Shown here: positions 25,328 through 33,807 of the stretch, one piece after another
How the letters are laid out: the number at the start of each line of letters is the position of its first letter
Position numbering within the stretch: the first letter of the stretch is position 1
Assembly (NCBI GenBank): GCA_020633725.1
Contig: JACKDC010000001.1
Coordinates: 496,001 to 560,000 of the forward strand
DNA from: Candidatus Latescibacterota bacterium
GTDB lineage: Bacteria > Krumholzibacteriota > Krumholzibacteriia > JACNKJ01
Direction: 5' to 3'
Length of the DNA: 64,000 nucleotides
Position numbers and translations under genes: made by a program
Notes under the pieces: generated by a model
What the model was told of the DNA's origin: nothing
What the model saw: only the letters and a program-made list of their open reading frames with translations
Database searches by the model: none

Positions 25328-25903
25328 GTGAAGATCCTCCTCAGCAGCGTCAAGGAGCAGTCGCGGGACTTCGTCCTGACGGGTCCCGTGCGCCTGAAGG
25401 AACTCGAGGACGCCGGCCGGGCGGAGCCCGGCGAGGCCAGGCTGGAAGTCAGAGTTGACCCTGCCGGCGAACGCTGGTACGTGAGCGCTGAGGTCGAGGC
25501 GAGCTTTCCCTTTCGCTGCGACCGCTGCGGACGTGCCTTCGCGGGGGCCCTCACGGGCAGCTTCCAGCTGCTGGTGCTCGCCACTTCTCCCGGGGACCTC
25601 GAGCCCGACGACGAGGACACGGTGGTGGTGCTGCCCCCGGGCAGCCAGGAACTCGATCTGACCGCCGCCGCGATGGAGGCGCTCTGGCTGGATCTGCCCA
25701 TCCAGCTGAGCTGCGAGGACGGCGACGCGGGGCCCTGCCCCGGACCCGACGGCCCCGAGGAGGCCGCCGCCGGCGAGGGCGAAGCGGCCATGGACCCCCG
25801 CTGGGGGCCCCTGGCGGCGCTGAAACAGCGGCTCGAGGCGCAGGCTCCGAAGGGTCCCGCGGCCACGGCCGCGGACCAGAACGACAGTGAAGAACAGGAG
25901 TAG
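25328..25903 (+). CDS. DUF177/YceD family protein
   Basis: 191 residues, GTG start. Contains the DUF177 core: a cysteine pair in RCDRCGRAFAG and a second region (LDLPIQLSCED) that normally carries C-x3-C-x-G-LC. Here the second zinc-type motif is altered to LSCEDGDAGPCPGPDG. The C-terminal tail is acidic and Ala-rich. In bacteria yceD precedes rpmF and is linked to 23S rRNA or ribosome assembly; the same order is kept here, four bases upstream of rpmF. Confidence 0.88.
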   Translation: MKILLSSVKEQSRDFVLTGPVRLKELEDAGRAEPGEARLEVRVDPAGERWYVSAEVEASFPFRCDRCGRAFAGALTGSFQLLVLATSPGDLEPDDEDTVVVLPPGSQELDLTAAAMEALWLDLPIQLSCEDGDAGPCPGPDGPEEAAAGEGEAAMDPRWGPLAALKQRLEAQAPKGPAATAADQNDSEEQE

Positions 25904-25906
25904 CTC

Positions 25907-26095
25907 ATGGCTCTTCCCAAGAAGCGCAAGTCCCGCTCGCGCTCGCGCATGACCCGTGCGGTCTGGCTCGCCTCGGCGCGCACGCCGACCCTGGTGCGCT
26001 GCAGCCACTGCGGTCAGATGAAGCCCAGCCACCAGGTCTGCCCGGACTGCGGCTGGTACGCCGGCCGCCAGGTGCAAACGGTCGAGTCGGACTGA
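25907..26095 (+). CDS. rpmF: 50S ribosomal protein L32
   Basis: 62 residues with the N-terminal ALPKKRKSRSRSRMTRA typical of L32 and a zinc ribbon built from two Cys pairs, CSHCG and CPDCG. ATG follows CAGGAG. The position between yceD and plsX is the classic one and couples ribosome and membrane lipid synthesis. Confidence 0.97.
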   Translation: MALPKKRKSRSRSRMTRAVWLASARTPTLVRCSHCGQMKPSHQVCPDCGWYAGRQVQTVESD

Positions 26096-26100
26096 GGGGC

Positions 26101-27153
26101 GTGAAGCTCGCCTTGGATGTGATGGGAGGCGACCACGGGCCTCCCGTTCTCGTACGCGGCGCGCTCAAGGCCCGGCGCGAGCTCGATGCGGCGCCCGAGC
26201 TGCGCCTCTACGGCGACGCCGACGCGATCCGTGTGGTGCTCGCCGAAGAGGGCGAAGGCCCGGACAGCTTCGAGATCGTGCACACCACCGAGTCCATCGC
26301 GATGAGCGAGTCGCCGGCCTCGGCGGTGCGCAAGAAGAAGGACTCGCCGATCGTCCGCGGCATGCTCGATCTGAAGGCGGGCGAGGTGGGCGGCATCGTC
26401 AGCGCCGGCTCCACCGGCGCCATGGTGGCCGGCGCGATGTTCCACGTGGGGCGCCTGCCCGGCGTGCTGCGTCCGGCCATCGCCACCTGGTTTCCCAGCA
26501 AGCAGGGCGGCTGCGTCGTCCTCGACGTGGGCGCGAACTCCGAGAACAAGCCCGAGCATCTCGCCCAGTTCGGCGTGATGGGCCGCCTCTTCGCCGAGGC
26601 GGTGCTGCGCCGCGAGAAGCCACGCGTGGGCCTGCTCAACATCGGCGAGGAGAGCAGCAAGGGCAGCGAGCTCTACGTCAAGGCGCACGAGCTGCTGGCC
26701 GCCGCGCCCGTGAACTTCGTGGGCAACGTGGAGGGCGCGGACATCCTCGCCGGCGAGGCCGACGTGGTGGTCTGCGACGGCTTCACGGGCAACGTCGTGC
26801 TGAAGCTGGCCGAGAGCATGGTCGGCTACACCACCCGGCTGCTGATGGGACACATGAAGGAGAGCGTCCTCGGGACGCTGCGCGGCAAGCTCGGCGCGCT
26901 GCTCATGAAGGACGGCCTGCGCCGCGGCCAGCAGCGGATCCGCAAGGACCTCGACTACGCCGAGCACGGCGGCGCACCGCTGATGGGCGTGGGCGGCGCC
27001 GTGATCATCAGCCACGGCAAGAGCAACGAGCTCGCGATCATGAACGCCGTGCGCACGGCGGCGCGCTTCCAGGAGCTGCACACCGCCCAGCGCATGGAGG
27101 CGCTGCTGGGCCAGTCGCAGCGCCAGTCGCAGGGGGAAAGTCTTGGCGCCTAG
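26101..27153 (+). CDS. plsX: Phosphate acyltransferase PlsX
   Basis: 350 residues, GTG start 5 bases after rpmF. Makes acyl-phosphate from acyl-ACP for phospholipid synthesis. Motifs: LALDVMGGDHGP, VSAGSTGAMVAGA, VVLDVGANSENKPEHLAQFG, LLNIGEESSKGSEL, ADVVVCDGFTGNVVLKLAE. The C-terminal tail (MEALLGQSQRQSQ) is Gln-rich and overlaps the fabH start by 11 bases. Confidence 0.97.
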   Translation: MKLALDVMGGDHGPPVLVRGALKARRELDAAPELRLYGDADAIRVVLAEEGEGPDSFEIVHTTESIAMSESPASAVRKKKDSPIVRGMLDLKAGEVGGIVSAGSTGAMVAGAMFHVGRLPGVLRPAIATWFPSKQGGCVVLDVGANSENKPEHLAQFGVMGRLFAEAVLRREKPRVGLLNIGEESSKGSELYVKAHELLAAAPVNFVGNVEGADILAGEADVVVCDGFTGNVVLKLAESMVGYTTRLLMGHMKESVLGTLRGKLGALLMKDGLRRGQQRIRKDLDYAEHGGAPLMGVGGAVIISHGKSNELAIMNAVRTAARFQELHTAQRMEALLGQSQRQSQGESLGA

Positions 27154-28135
27154 ACCCAGCGTGCGCCTCGTGGGAACGGGACACGCCGTCCCCGAGCGCG
27201 TGCTCACCAACGACGACCTGAGCCGCATCGTGGACACCAGCGACGAGTGGATCACCACGCGGACGGGCATCAAGCGCCGGCACATCGCCGCCGACCACGA
27301 GAACAACAGCGACTTCGCCGCCGAGGCCTGCCGCCGCGCGCTCGCCGAGGCGGGCTGCGACGCGGCCGACGTGGACTACCTCTTCGTGGGCACGGTGACC
27401 GGCGATCTCATCTTTCCCAGCACGGCCTGCATCGTGCAGGCCAAGATCGGCGCGGAGGGCGCGGCCGCCTGGGACCTGTCGGCGGCCTGCAGCGGCTTCC
27501 TCTTCGGCATCGAGCAGGCCACGGCGCTGCTGGCGTCGGGCCGGGGCAAGCGCGCGCTGGTGGTGGGCTCGGAGGTCCTGAGCCGCCTGACGAACTGGAA
27601 GGACCGGAGCACCTGCGTCCTCTTCGGCGACGGCGCCGGCGCCGTCCTGCTGGAGGCGGGCGAGCCCGACGGGCGCGGCGTGCTGGCCACCTTCAGCCGC
27701 AGCGACGGCCGGCTCACGGAACTGCTCAACGCGCCGGAGGGGGGCAGCGCGTCGCCGCCCACGGCGGAGGTCATCGCCGCGCGGACGAACAAGATCCACA
27801 TGAAGGGCAACGAGGTCTTCAAGCACGCGGTGCGCAACATGGGCGCGGCGGCGATGGCGGTGCTGGAGGACGCGGGCGTGGCGGCCGAGGAGGTCGCGCT
27901 GTTCATCCCGCACCAGGCGAACACGCGCATCATCGACGCGATCGCCAGCCGCCTCGACATTCCCTCGGAGCGCGTCTACGTCAACATCCAGGACTACGGC
28001 AACACGAGCGCGGCATCGATTCCCATCGCGCTGGACGAGGCGCGCCGCAACGGCCGCGTGAAGGCCGGCGACCTGGTGCTCATGGCCGCCTTCGGCGGCG
28101 GCCTGACCTGGGGCGCCGCGCTCGTGCGGCTCTAG
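27143..28135 (+). CDS. fabH: 3-oxoacyl-ACP synthase III
   Basis: 330 residues from a TTG at 27143 with GGGGGAAAG upstream; a GTG at 27161 is a shorter option. Starts fatty acid synthesis by condensing acetyl-CoA with malonyl-ACP. The Cys-His-Asn triad is intact: Cys116 in SAACSGFLFG, His in IPHQANTRI and Asn in YGNTSAAS. TSDEWITTRTGI is the FabH N-terminal signature. Confidence 0.96.
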   Translation: MAPRPSVRLVGTGHAVPERVLTNDDLSRIVDTSDEWITTRTGIKRRHIAADHENNSDFAAEACRRALAEAGCDAADVDYLFVGTVTGDLIFPSTACIVQAKIGAEGAAAWDLSAACSGFLFGIEQATALLASGRGKRALVVGSEVLSRLTNWKDRSTCVLFGDGAGAVLLEAGEPDGRGVLATFSRSDGRLTELLNAPEGGSASPPTAEVIAARTNKIHMKGNEVFKHAVRNMGAAAMAVLEDAGVAAEEVALFIPHQANTRIIDAIASRLDIPSERVYVNIQDYGNTSAASIPIALDEARRNGRVKAGDLVLMAAFGGGLTWGAALVRL

Positions 28136-28158
28136 CGGCGCGCAGGCAAGGAGGACGC

Positions 28159-29106
28159 ATGCTTCGTCGCCCGATGATCTTTCCCGGCCAGGCCTCGCAG
28201 TTCGTGGGCATGGGCCAGGAGCTCTTCGCCGGGGACGCCGCGACCGCGCGGCTCTTCGCCGACGCGGAGGCGCGCGTGCAGCTGCCGCTCGGCGCGCTCT
28301 GCTTCGAGGGACCGCTGGAGCGCCTCACCGAGACGCGCCACGCGCAGCCGGCCATCCTGCTGGTCAGCATCGCCTGCCAGGACTACCTGGCGCGGCACGG
28401 GGTGGCGCCGAGCGTCGTGGCCGGTCACAGCCTGGGGGAGTACAGCGCCCTGGTGGCGGCCGGCGTGATCGAACCGCTGCGGGCGCTGGAGCTGGTGGCC
28501 CTGCGCGGACGCCTGATGTTCGCCAGCGGCGAGAAGACGCCCGGCACGATGGCCGCGGTGATGGGCCTCACGCGCGAGGCCGTCGAGCGCTGCTGCGCGG
28601 AGGCGGCCGAGGGCGAGGTGCTGCAGCTCGCCAACGTCAACAGCCCCGAGCAGCTCGTGATCAGCGGGGCCGTCGCCGCCGTGGAGCGCGGCATGGCGGC
28701 CTGCAGCGCGGCGGGCGCGGCGAAGGTGGTGCCGCTCACGGTGAGCGGGGCGTTCCACTCGGCGCTCATGGCGTCGGCGGCGGAGGAACTCGGCGAGGCG
28801 CTGCGCGCGACGCCCTTCAGGAACGCGTCGGCGCCGGTCATCCCCAACGTGACGGCCGCGCCCACCACCGACGGCGACCGTCTGCGCGAACTGCTCATCG
28901 AGCAGCTCACGCGCCCCGTGCTCTGGGTGGAGTCCATGCAGGCGCTGCGCACGGTGGACGAGACCGACCCGCTGGAAGTCGGCCCCGGCAAGGTGCTGAT
29001 GGGCCTCATGCGCCGCATCGACCGCGGCGCGCGCGTGGCGTCGCTCGGCGACAAGGCCGCCCTGGACGACTGGCTCGCCGCGAGCGGGGCCAGGGCCGCG
29101 GAGTGA
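28159..29106 (+). CDS. fabD: Malonyl CoA-acyl carrier protein transacylase
   Basis: 315 residues from the ATG at 28159 (AAGGAGG 6 bases before). FPGQASQFVGMGQEL at the N-terminus, active-site Ser91 in GHSLGEYSALV and the second catalytic region SGAFHSALM with His. Loads malonyl groups on ACP. Ends 11 bases before fabG. Confidence 0.96.
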   Translation: MLRRPMIFPGQASQFVGMGQELFAGDAATARLFADAEARVQLPLGALCFEGPLERLTETRHAQPAILLVSIACQDYLARHGVAPSVVAGHSLGEYSALVAAGVIEPLRALELVALRGRLMFASGEKTPGTMAAVMGLTREAVERCCAEAAEGEVLQLANVNSPEQLVISGAVAAVERGMAACSAAGAAKVVPLTVSGAFHSALMASAAEELGEALRATPFRNASAPVIPNVTAAPTTDGDRLRELLIEQLTRPVLWVESMQALRTVDETDPLEVGPGKVLMGLMRRIDRGARVASLGDKAALDDWLAASGARAAE

Positions 29107-29117
29107 AGGAGGAGGCC

Positions 29118-29867
29118 ATGGCGGCGGACGACGCGCTGATGGGCAAGCTGGCCCTCGTGACCGGCGGCACCCGGGGCATCGGCCTGGGCATCGTGAAGGC
29201 CCTGCGCGCGCGGGGTTGCCGCGTGGCCCTGGTGGGCAGCAGCCCCGAGCGGGGCGAGGCGGCGGCGGCGGCGCTCGGCGGCGGTGAGGACCTGCGCGGC
29301 TTCGGCTGCGACATCGGCGACGGCGAACAGGTGGCCGCGCTGGTGGAGGCCGTCCGCGGCGCCATGGGCGAGGTGGACTTCCTCGTCAACAACGCCGGGC
29401 TGACGCGCGACAACCTCTTCGCGCGCATGAAGGCCGAGGAGTGGCAGCGGGTGCTGGACGTCAACCTGGGCGGCGCGTATCACTTCTGCCGCGCGCTGGC
29501 CAGGCCCTTCATGAAGCAGCGGGCCGGGCGCATCGTGAACATCAGCAGCGTGGTGGGACAGATCGGCAACGCGGGCCAGGTGAACTACGCGGCGAGCAAG
29601 GCCGGGCTCATCGGTCTGACCAAGAGCCTCGCCAAGGAGCTCGCGCCGCGCGGCGTCACGGCGAACGTGGTGGCGCCGGGATTCATCCGCACGGACATGA
29701 CCGACGGGCTCGCCGACGACGTGAAGGCGAGCCTGCTGGCGTCGATCCCCCTGGGCAGCCTGGGCGAGGTGGAGGACGTGGCCGCGGCCGTGCTCTTCCT
29801 GCTCGGACCGGGCGGCCGCTACATCACCGGGCAGGTGCTGGGCGTCAACGGCGGCATGGTGATGTAG
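29118..29867 (+). CDS. fabG: 3-oxoacyl-ACP reductase
   Basis: 249 residues from the ATG at 29118, the one positioned after AAGGAGGAGG; a GTG at 29103 overlapping fabD lacks a site. Classical SDR: TGGTRGIGLGI for NADPH, NNAGLTRDN, active site Ser/Tyr157/Lys161 (YAASKAG) and the FabG-typical RGVTANVVAPGFIRTDMT. Reduces beta-ketoacyl-ACP. Confidence 0.96.
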   Translation: MAADDALMGKLALVTGGTRGIGLGIVKALRARGCRVALVGSSPERGEAAAAALGGGEDLRGFGCDIGDGEQVAALVEAVRGAMGEVDFLVNNAGLTRDNLFARMKAEEWQRVLDVNLGGAYHFCRALARPFMKQRAGRIVNISSVVGQIGNAGQVNYAASKAGLIGLTKSLAKELAPRGVTANVVAPGFIRTDMTDGLADDVKASLLASIPLGSLGEVEDVAAAVLFLLGPGGRYITGQVLGVNGGMVM

Positions 29868-29877
29868 GGTTTTGCAT

Positions 29878-29906
29878 TTGACACGGGGGACGCGATCCCC
29901 TAAGGA
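29878..29906 (+). promoter_or_regulatory. Possible internal promoter of acpP
   Basis: Perfect -35 TTGACA (29878-29883) and, 17 bp on, TAAGGA (29901-29906), a poor -10. The spacer includes the dyad GGGGA-CGCGA-TCCCC (29886-29900). fabG and acpP are separated by 96 bases in an otherwise closely packed operon, which fits extra transcription for the abundant acyl carrier protein. Confidence 0.4.
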
Positions 29907-29963
29907 GTTGGCATTCCAGGCGAGGGGCGAGGGTTCCCCGCGCCCATGCAGGAGGTTGCATCC

Positions 29964-30206
29964 ATGGCATCGATCGAAGAGCGTGTGCATCAGATCATCG
30001 AGAAGGAACTGGGCGTCAATCCCGAGCAGATCACCCCGACGGCCTCCTTCATCGACGACCTGGGCGCGGACTCCCTGGACACCGTCGAGCTGGTCATGGC
30101 TTTCGAGGAAGAGTTCGGGATGGAGATTTCGGACGAGGACGCCGAGAAGCTCACCAACGTGCAGGCCGTGGTGGAGTATCTGAAAGCCACCGTTTCCGAG
30201 GCCTAG
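29964..30206 (+). CDS. acpP: Acyl carrier protein
   Basis: 80 residues from the ATG at 29964, with AGGAGG (29950-29955) 8 bases upstream. The 4'-phosphopantetheine site is Ser37 in LGADSLDTVELVMAFEEEFG, and the protein is acidic and helical throughout, standard for AcpP. It carries acyl chains for FabD, FabH, FabG and FabF encoded around it. Confidence 0.97.
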   Translation: MASIEERVHQIIEKELGVNPEQITPTASFIDDLGADSLDTVELVMAFEEEFGMEISDEDAEKLTNVQAVVEYLKATVSEA

Positions 30207-30225
30207 CCCCGCTGCGTCCCGCTGC

Positions 30226-30242
30226 GACGGCGGGGCGCCGTC
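30226..30242 (+). other. Hairpin between acpP and fabF
   Basis: GACGGCG (30226-30232) pairs perfectly with CGCCGTC (30236-30242) around GGG. No T-run follows. It may stabilise the acpP 3' end or lower read-through into fabF, in line with the different amounts of protein needed. Confidence 0.5.
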
Positions 30243-30259
30243 AGCGCAGGAGGACGAGC

Positions 30260-31507
30260 ATGGACAGCCGCGTCGTCGTCACCGGCCTGGGGCTGGTCAG
30301 CCCCGTCGGTCAGGGTCGCGAGGCGACCTGGTCAGCACTGCTGGCCGGGCGCTCTGGCGTAGGCCTCATCGGCGCCTTCGACACGGAGGGCTACTCCGCG
30401 AAGATCGGCGCCGAGGTGAAGGACTTCGATCCAGGCGAGATCGTCGAACCCAAGGAACGCAAGAAGACCGACCGCTTCGCGCAGTTCGCGCTGGTGGCGG
30501 CCGAGGAGGCGCTGGAGCAGGCCGGCCTGCTGGCCGAGCCGCCGGACGGCCTGCGCACCGGCGTGATCATCGGCTCGGGCATCGGCGGCATGTGGAGCTT
30601 CGAGGAGAACCACAGCGCGCTGATCGAGCGCGGTCCGCGGCGGGTGAGTCCCTTCTTCATCCCGATGATGATCGGCGACATCGCGTCGGGGCTCGTGTCC
30701 ATGCGGCACGGCTTCCGCGGCCCCAACTACGGCGTGGTCTCCGCCTGCGCCACGGGCGCGCACGCCATCGCGGACGGCGCGCTGCAGATCCGCGCGGGCC
30801 GGGCCGACGTGATGGTGGTGGGCGGCGCGGAGGCGACCATCAGCCCCATGGCGCTCGCCGGCTTCGGCAACATGAAGGCGCTGTCCACGCGCAACGACGA
30901 TCCCACCCGCGCCAGCCGTCCCTTCGACGCCGAGCGCGACGGCTTCGTCATGGGCGAGGGCGCCGGCATCCTGGTCCTCGAGAACTACGCGCACGCGAAG
31001 GCGCGCGGCGCGACGATCCTCGCGGAGCTGCTCGGCGCGGGGCTGACCGCCGACGCGCATCACATCACTGCCCCCGATCCGGAGGGACGCGGCGCGACGG
31101 CCGCCATGCAGCGCGCGCTCCACGAGGGCGGCTTGCCGCCGGAGGCCGTGGGTTACGTCAACGCGCACGGCACCAGCACGCCCTACAACGACCGCGTGGA
31201 GACGCAGGCGATGCGCAACGCCTTCGGCGCGCACGCGAAGTCGCTGAAGATCAGCAGCACCAAGTCCATGACGGGACACCTGCTCGGCGCGGCCGGCGGT
31301 CTGGAGGCGGGCATCACCGCCCTGGTGCTCCAGCGGGGGGAGATTCCGCCCACCGTGAACTACGAGCATCCGGATCCAGACTGCGACCTGGACTACGTCC
31401 CCAACACGCCCATCAAGCACGCGGTGGAGGCGGCGATCAGCACCTCCCTCGGCTTCGGCGGGCACAACATCGTGCTGCTGCTGGGCAAGGCTCCGGGCGA
31501 GCGCTGA
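30260..31507 (+). CDS. fabF: 3-oxoacyl-ACP synthase II
   Basis: 415 residues, usual length. Elongating ketosynthase with Cys163 in SACATGAHAI, the two histidines in NAHGTSTPYND and TGHLLGAAGGLEA, and C-terminal TSLGFGGHN. AGGAGG lies before the ATG. Follows acpP in the standard fab order. Confidence 0.97.
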   Translation: MDSRVVVTGLGLVSPVGQGREATWSALLAGRSGVGLIGAFDTEGYSAKIGAEVKDFDPGEIVEPKERKKTDRFAQFALVAAEEALEQAGLLAEPPDGLRTGVIIGSGIGGMWSFEENHSALIERGPRRVSPFFIPMMIGDIASGLVSMRHGFRGPNYGVVSACATGAHAIADGALQIRAGRADVMVVGGAEATISPMALAGFGNMKALSTRNDDPTRASRPFDAERDGFVMGEGAGILVLENYAHAKARGATILAELLGAGLTADAHHITAPDPEGRGATAAMQRALHEGGLPPEAVGYVNAHGTSTPYNDRVETQAMRNAFGAHAKSLKISSTKSMTGHLLGAAGGLEAGITALVLQRGEIPPTVNYEHPDPDCDLDYVPNTPIKHAVEAAISTSLGFGGHNIVLLLGKAPGER

Positions 31508-31538
31508 CGCCCTCCGCCAGAGGAAAGGTGGCCCCGCC

Positions 31539-32342
31539 ATTCGCGCCTGGTTCCGAAAGCTCTTCCCGGGCAAGCTCTTCCCCACGCTCTCGGCCGACGA
31601 GAGCGAGGCGCTGGCGCGGTTCCAGGAGCGGCTCGGCTACCGCTTCAAGGATCCGGAGCTGCTCTTCCTCGCGTTGACCCACCGCTCCTACGCCTTCCAG
31701 GAGGGCATGGAGCGGCAGGCCAGCAACGAGCGCCTCGAGTTCCTCGGCGACGCGGTGCTGGGCCTCGCGATCAACGTCGCGCTGGTGCGCGAGCTGCCCG
31801 AGGCGGACGAAGGCTCCCTCACCAAGCTCAAGAGTCTGCTGGCGAGCCGCGTCGTGCTGGCGTCCGTGGCGGGGGATCTCGAGCTCGGCGCGGTCCTGCG
31901 CCTCAGCGCCAACGAGGAGGAGAGCGGCGGCCGCAGCCGCGACTCGATCCTCGCGGACGCCTTCGAGGCGGTGCTCGGCGCGATCTACCTCGACGGCGGG
32001 CTCACGCCCGCCCGGCGCCTCGTGGCCGCGCGCGTGCTCTCGCGCAAGGAGGAGTTCCTCGCCGACGAGAGCCACCGCAACTACAAGTCGCTGCTCCAGG
32101 AGCGCGTGCAGTCCGTCTACAAGACGCCCCCGCGCTATCGCGTCGGCGCCACCCACGGGCCCGACCACTCCAAGGACTTCGAGGTGGAAGTCCTGGTGCT
32201 GGGCGAGGTGGTGGGAGAAGGCAGCGGGCGCAGCAAGAAGGATGCGGAGCAGGACGCCGCGCGCGTCGCCCTCGAGCGCCTCGACGACGACGCGGCCGGC
32301 TTCCCGTCGCCGCCGACGGACGCGCCCGACGCCGGCCACTAG
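31539..32342 (+). CDS. rnc: Ribonuclease III, probable ATT start
   Basis: 267 residues if started at ATT 31539. RNase III domain: ERLGYRFKDPELLFLALTHRSY, the catalytic ERLEFLGDAVLGLAI with acidic residues, and DAFEAVLGAIYLDGG; a double-stranded-RNA-binding domain follows (YKSLLQERVQ to KKDAEQDAARVALERL). Cuts rRNA precursors and structured mRNA. No ATG, GTG or TTG exists in frame between the upstream stop (near 31356) and TTG 31674, and that TTG would remove the conserved LGYRF helix. ATT 31539 follows AAGGTGG (31525-31531) by 7 bases. A sequencing error (ATG read as ATT) is the main alternative. Confidence 0.93.
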   Translation: MRAWFRKLFPGKLFPTLSADESEALARFQERLGYRFKDPELLFLALTHRSYAFQEGMERQASNERLEFLGDAVLGLAINVALVRELPEADEGSLTKLKSLLASRVVLASVAGDLELGAVLRLSANEEESGGRSRDSILADAFEAVLGAIYLDGGLTPARRLVAARVLSRKEEFLADESHRNYKSLLQERVQSVYKTPPRYRVGATHGPDHSKDFEVEVLVLGEVVGEGSGRSKKDAEQDAARVALERLDDDAAGFPSPPTDAPDAGH

Positions 32343-32449
32343 CCCGGCTTTACCCGGAATTCGCTTGACCGGCCGCCTGCCCTCGCCCAACCTTTTCGCA
32401 TGGGCCGTCTCCGGCCACGGGGGCGGCCCCGCTGCGAGGAGAGGTTGCC

Positions 32450-33004
32450 GTGGACGCGCGGGCCCTGGGACAGCATGTCCTCGTCCTGGATGCGGGCTAC
32501 CAGCCCGTCAACATCGTGAGCGCGCGGCGCGCGATGGTCCTGCTGGTGAGCGGGCGCGCCGTGGCGGTGGAGGAGTCCGGCCTCGTGATCCGGTCGGCCC
32601 AGGCGGAGTGGCGCCTGCCGCGGATCATCCGGCTCTTCATCGCCATCGCGCACCGGGTCTATCGCGTGGTGCGGGTGCAGCTGAATCGCAGGAACCTCTA
32701 CGCCCGCGACCGGTTCATCTGCCAGTACTGCGGGAGCGCCGTGGGGCCCTTCACCATCGACCACGTCGTGCCGAAGAGCCGGCGCACCCCCGAGTACCCG
32801 CGGGGCGGACCCACCCACTGGGAGAACTGCGTGACCTGCTGCACGGCCTGCAACCATCGCAAGGGCAACCGGCTGCCGGCCGAGGCCGGGATGCGCCTGC
32901 TGACGACGCCGCGGGAGCCGCGCTGGCTGCCGCCCCTGCTCTTCCGCCGCTTCCTCGGCGACGCCATGCATCAGAGCTGGGAAGCCTACCTCTACCAGCG
33001 ATGA
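32450..33004 (+). CDS. HNH endonuclease
   Basis: 184 residues; GTG with GAGGAGAGG upstream. A basic N-terminal half (VYRVVRVQLNRRNLYARDR) precedes an HNH nuclease with a four-cysteine zinc site: CQYCG, the catalytic TIDHVVPKSR, then HWENCVTCCTACNHRKGN. Stand-alone HNH proteins of this type are widespread in high-GC and FCB bacteria; the substrate is unknown. No methylase or restriction partner lies nearby. Ends in an ATGA overlap with the next gene. Confidence 0.9.
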   Translation: MDARALGQHVLVLDAGYQPVNIVSARRAMVLLVSGRAVAVEESGLVIRSAQAEWRLPRIIRLFIAIAHRVYRVVRVQLNRRNLYARDRFICQYCGSAVGPFTIDHVVPKSRRTPEYPRGGPTHWENCVTCCTACNHRKGNRLPAEAGMRLLTTPREPRWLPPLLFRRFLGDAMHQSWEAYLYQR

Positions 33005-33801
33005 TCCACGACGCCCCCGCACGCCTTCGGGCCCCTCGCGCGGTCCTCGTCCTCGCGCTGCTTCTGCTCTGCGCGCCGCTGGCGCGCGCCCAGACCGCCG
33101 ACCTGGTGCGCTTCCAGCTCTGGACGGCAGACTCGCTGGCCCTGGCCGGCAGCTACTTCCGGGCCTTCGACGCCGCGCAGCCGCTGGTGCTCCTGCTGCA
33201 TGACCGGGGCGCGTCGTCCTACGCGCTCGCGCCGCTCGGCTACGGGCTGCAGGACGCGGGCGCCGCGGTCTTCCTGCCGGACCTGCGCGGCGAGGGCGAC
33301 AGCGTGAACAGCCGTCGCGGGCGCGTGTCCCCGGCGCCGGCCTGGAACGCGTCCGCGCGGGCGCTGATCGCGCGGGACCTGGAGGCCGTGCTCGGCTTCG
33401 CCGATCGCCAGCCGGGCCTCGAGGGGCGGCCGTGGGTGCTGATCGCGGAAGGGGAGGCCTGCGCGCTGGCGCTGGAGATGCTGGCCGAGGACGCGGAGCG
33501 CGCGCCGCAGGCGCGGCGCTACGCGGGCGGCCTGCTCGTCTCGCCGCTGCCGACGGCGGACCTGCGCGCGTCGGCGAACGCGGCGCCGCAGCCGCTCCTG
33601 CTGACGGCCTGCGATCAGGACAGCGTCTCGCTCGAGAGCGTGCGCGCGCTGCTGGCCGCGGGTCCGGAGGGCAGTCGTCGCGTGGAACTCCTGCCCTGCC
33701 GCAGCCGCGGGCTGCGCGCGCTGGGCGGTGACCTGGCGCTGCCGCTGCGCTTCCTGCAGTGGGTCGACTCCGGCCGGGAGCCTGCGCCGAAGGCGCGCTA
33801 G
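33001..33801 (+). CDS. Secreted alpha/beta-hydrolase-like protein, apparently without nucleophile
   Basis: 266 residues; ATG coupled to the HNH stop. Signal peptide (about 12-30, LVLALLLLCAPLARA). The fold resembles a dienelactone-hydrolase-like protein: QPLVLLLHDRG, GAAVFLPDLRGEGDS, then strand plus elbow WVLIAEGEACALALEML. The elbow should read G-x-S-x-G, but here the Ser position is Gly (AEGEA), so catalysis by the usual route is unlikely. A later region LLLTACDQDS fits the acid strand. Function unknown. Confidence 0.6.
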   Translation: MIHDAPARLRAPRAVLVLALLLLCAPLARAQTADLVRFQLWTADSLALAGSYFRAFDAAQPLVLLLHDRGASSYALAPLGYGLQDAGAAVFLPDLRGEGDSVNSRRGRVSPAPAWNASARALIARDLEAVLGFADRQPGLEGRPWVLIAEGEACALALEMLAEDAERAPQARRYAGGLLVSPLPTADLRASANAAPQPLLLTACDQDSVSLESVRALLAAGPEGSRRVELLPCRSRGLRALGGDLALPLRFLQWVDSGREPAPKAR

Positions 33802-33807
33802 ATCGCG

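Noticed and set aside
32450..33004. HNH gene as part of a homing element or restriction system
   Set aside because: It has its own ribosome site, no disrupted host gene and no methylase, intron ends or inverted repeats nearby.
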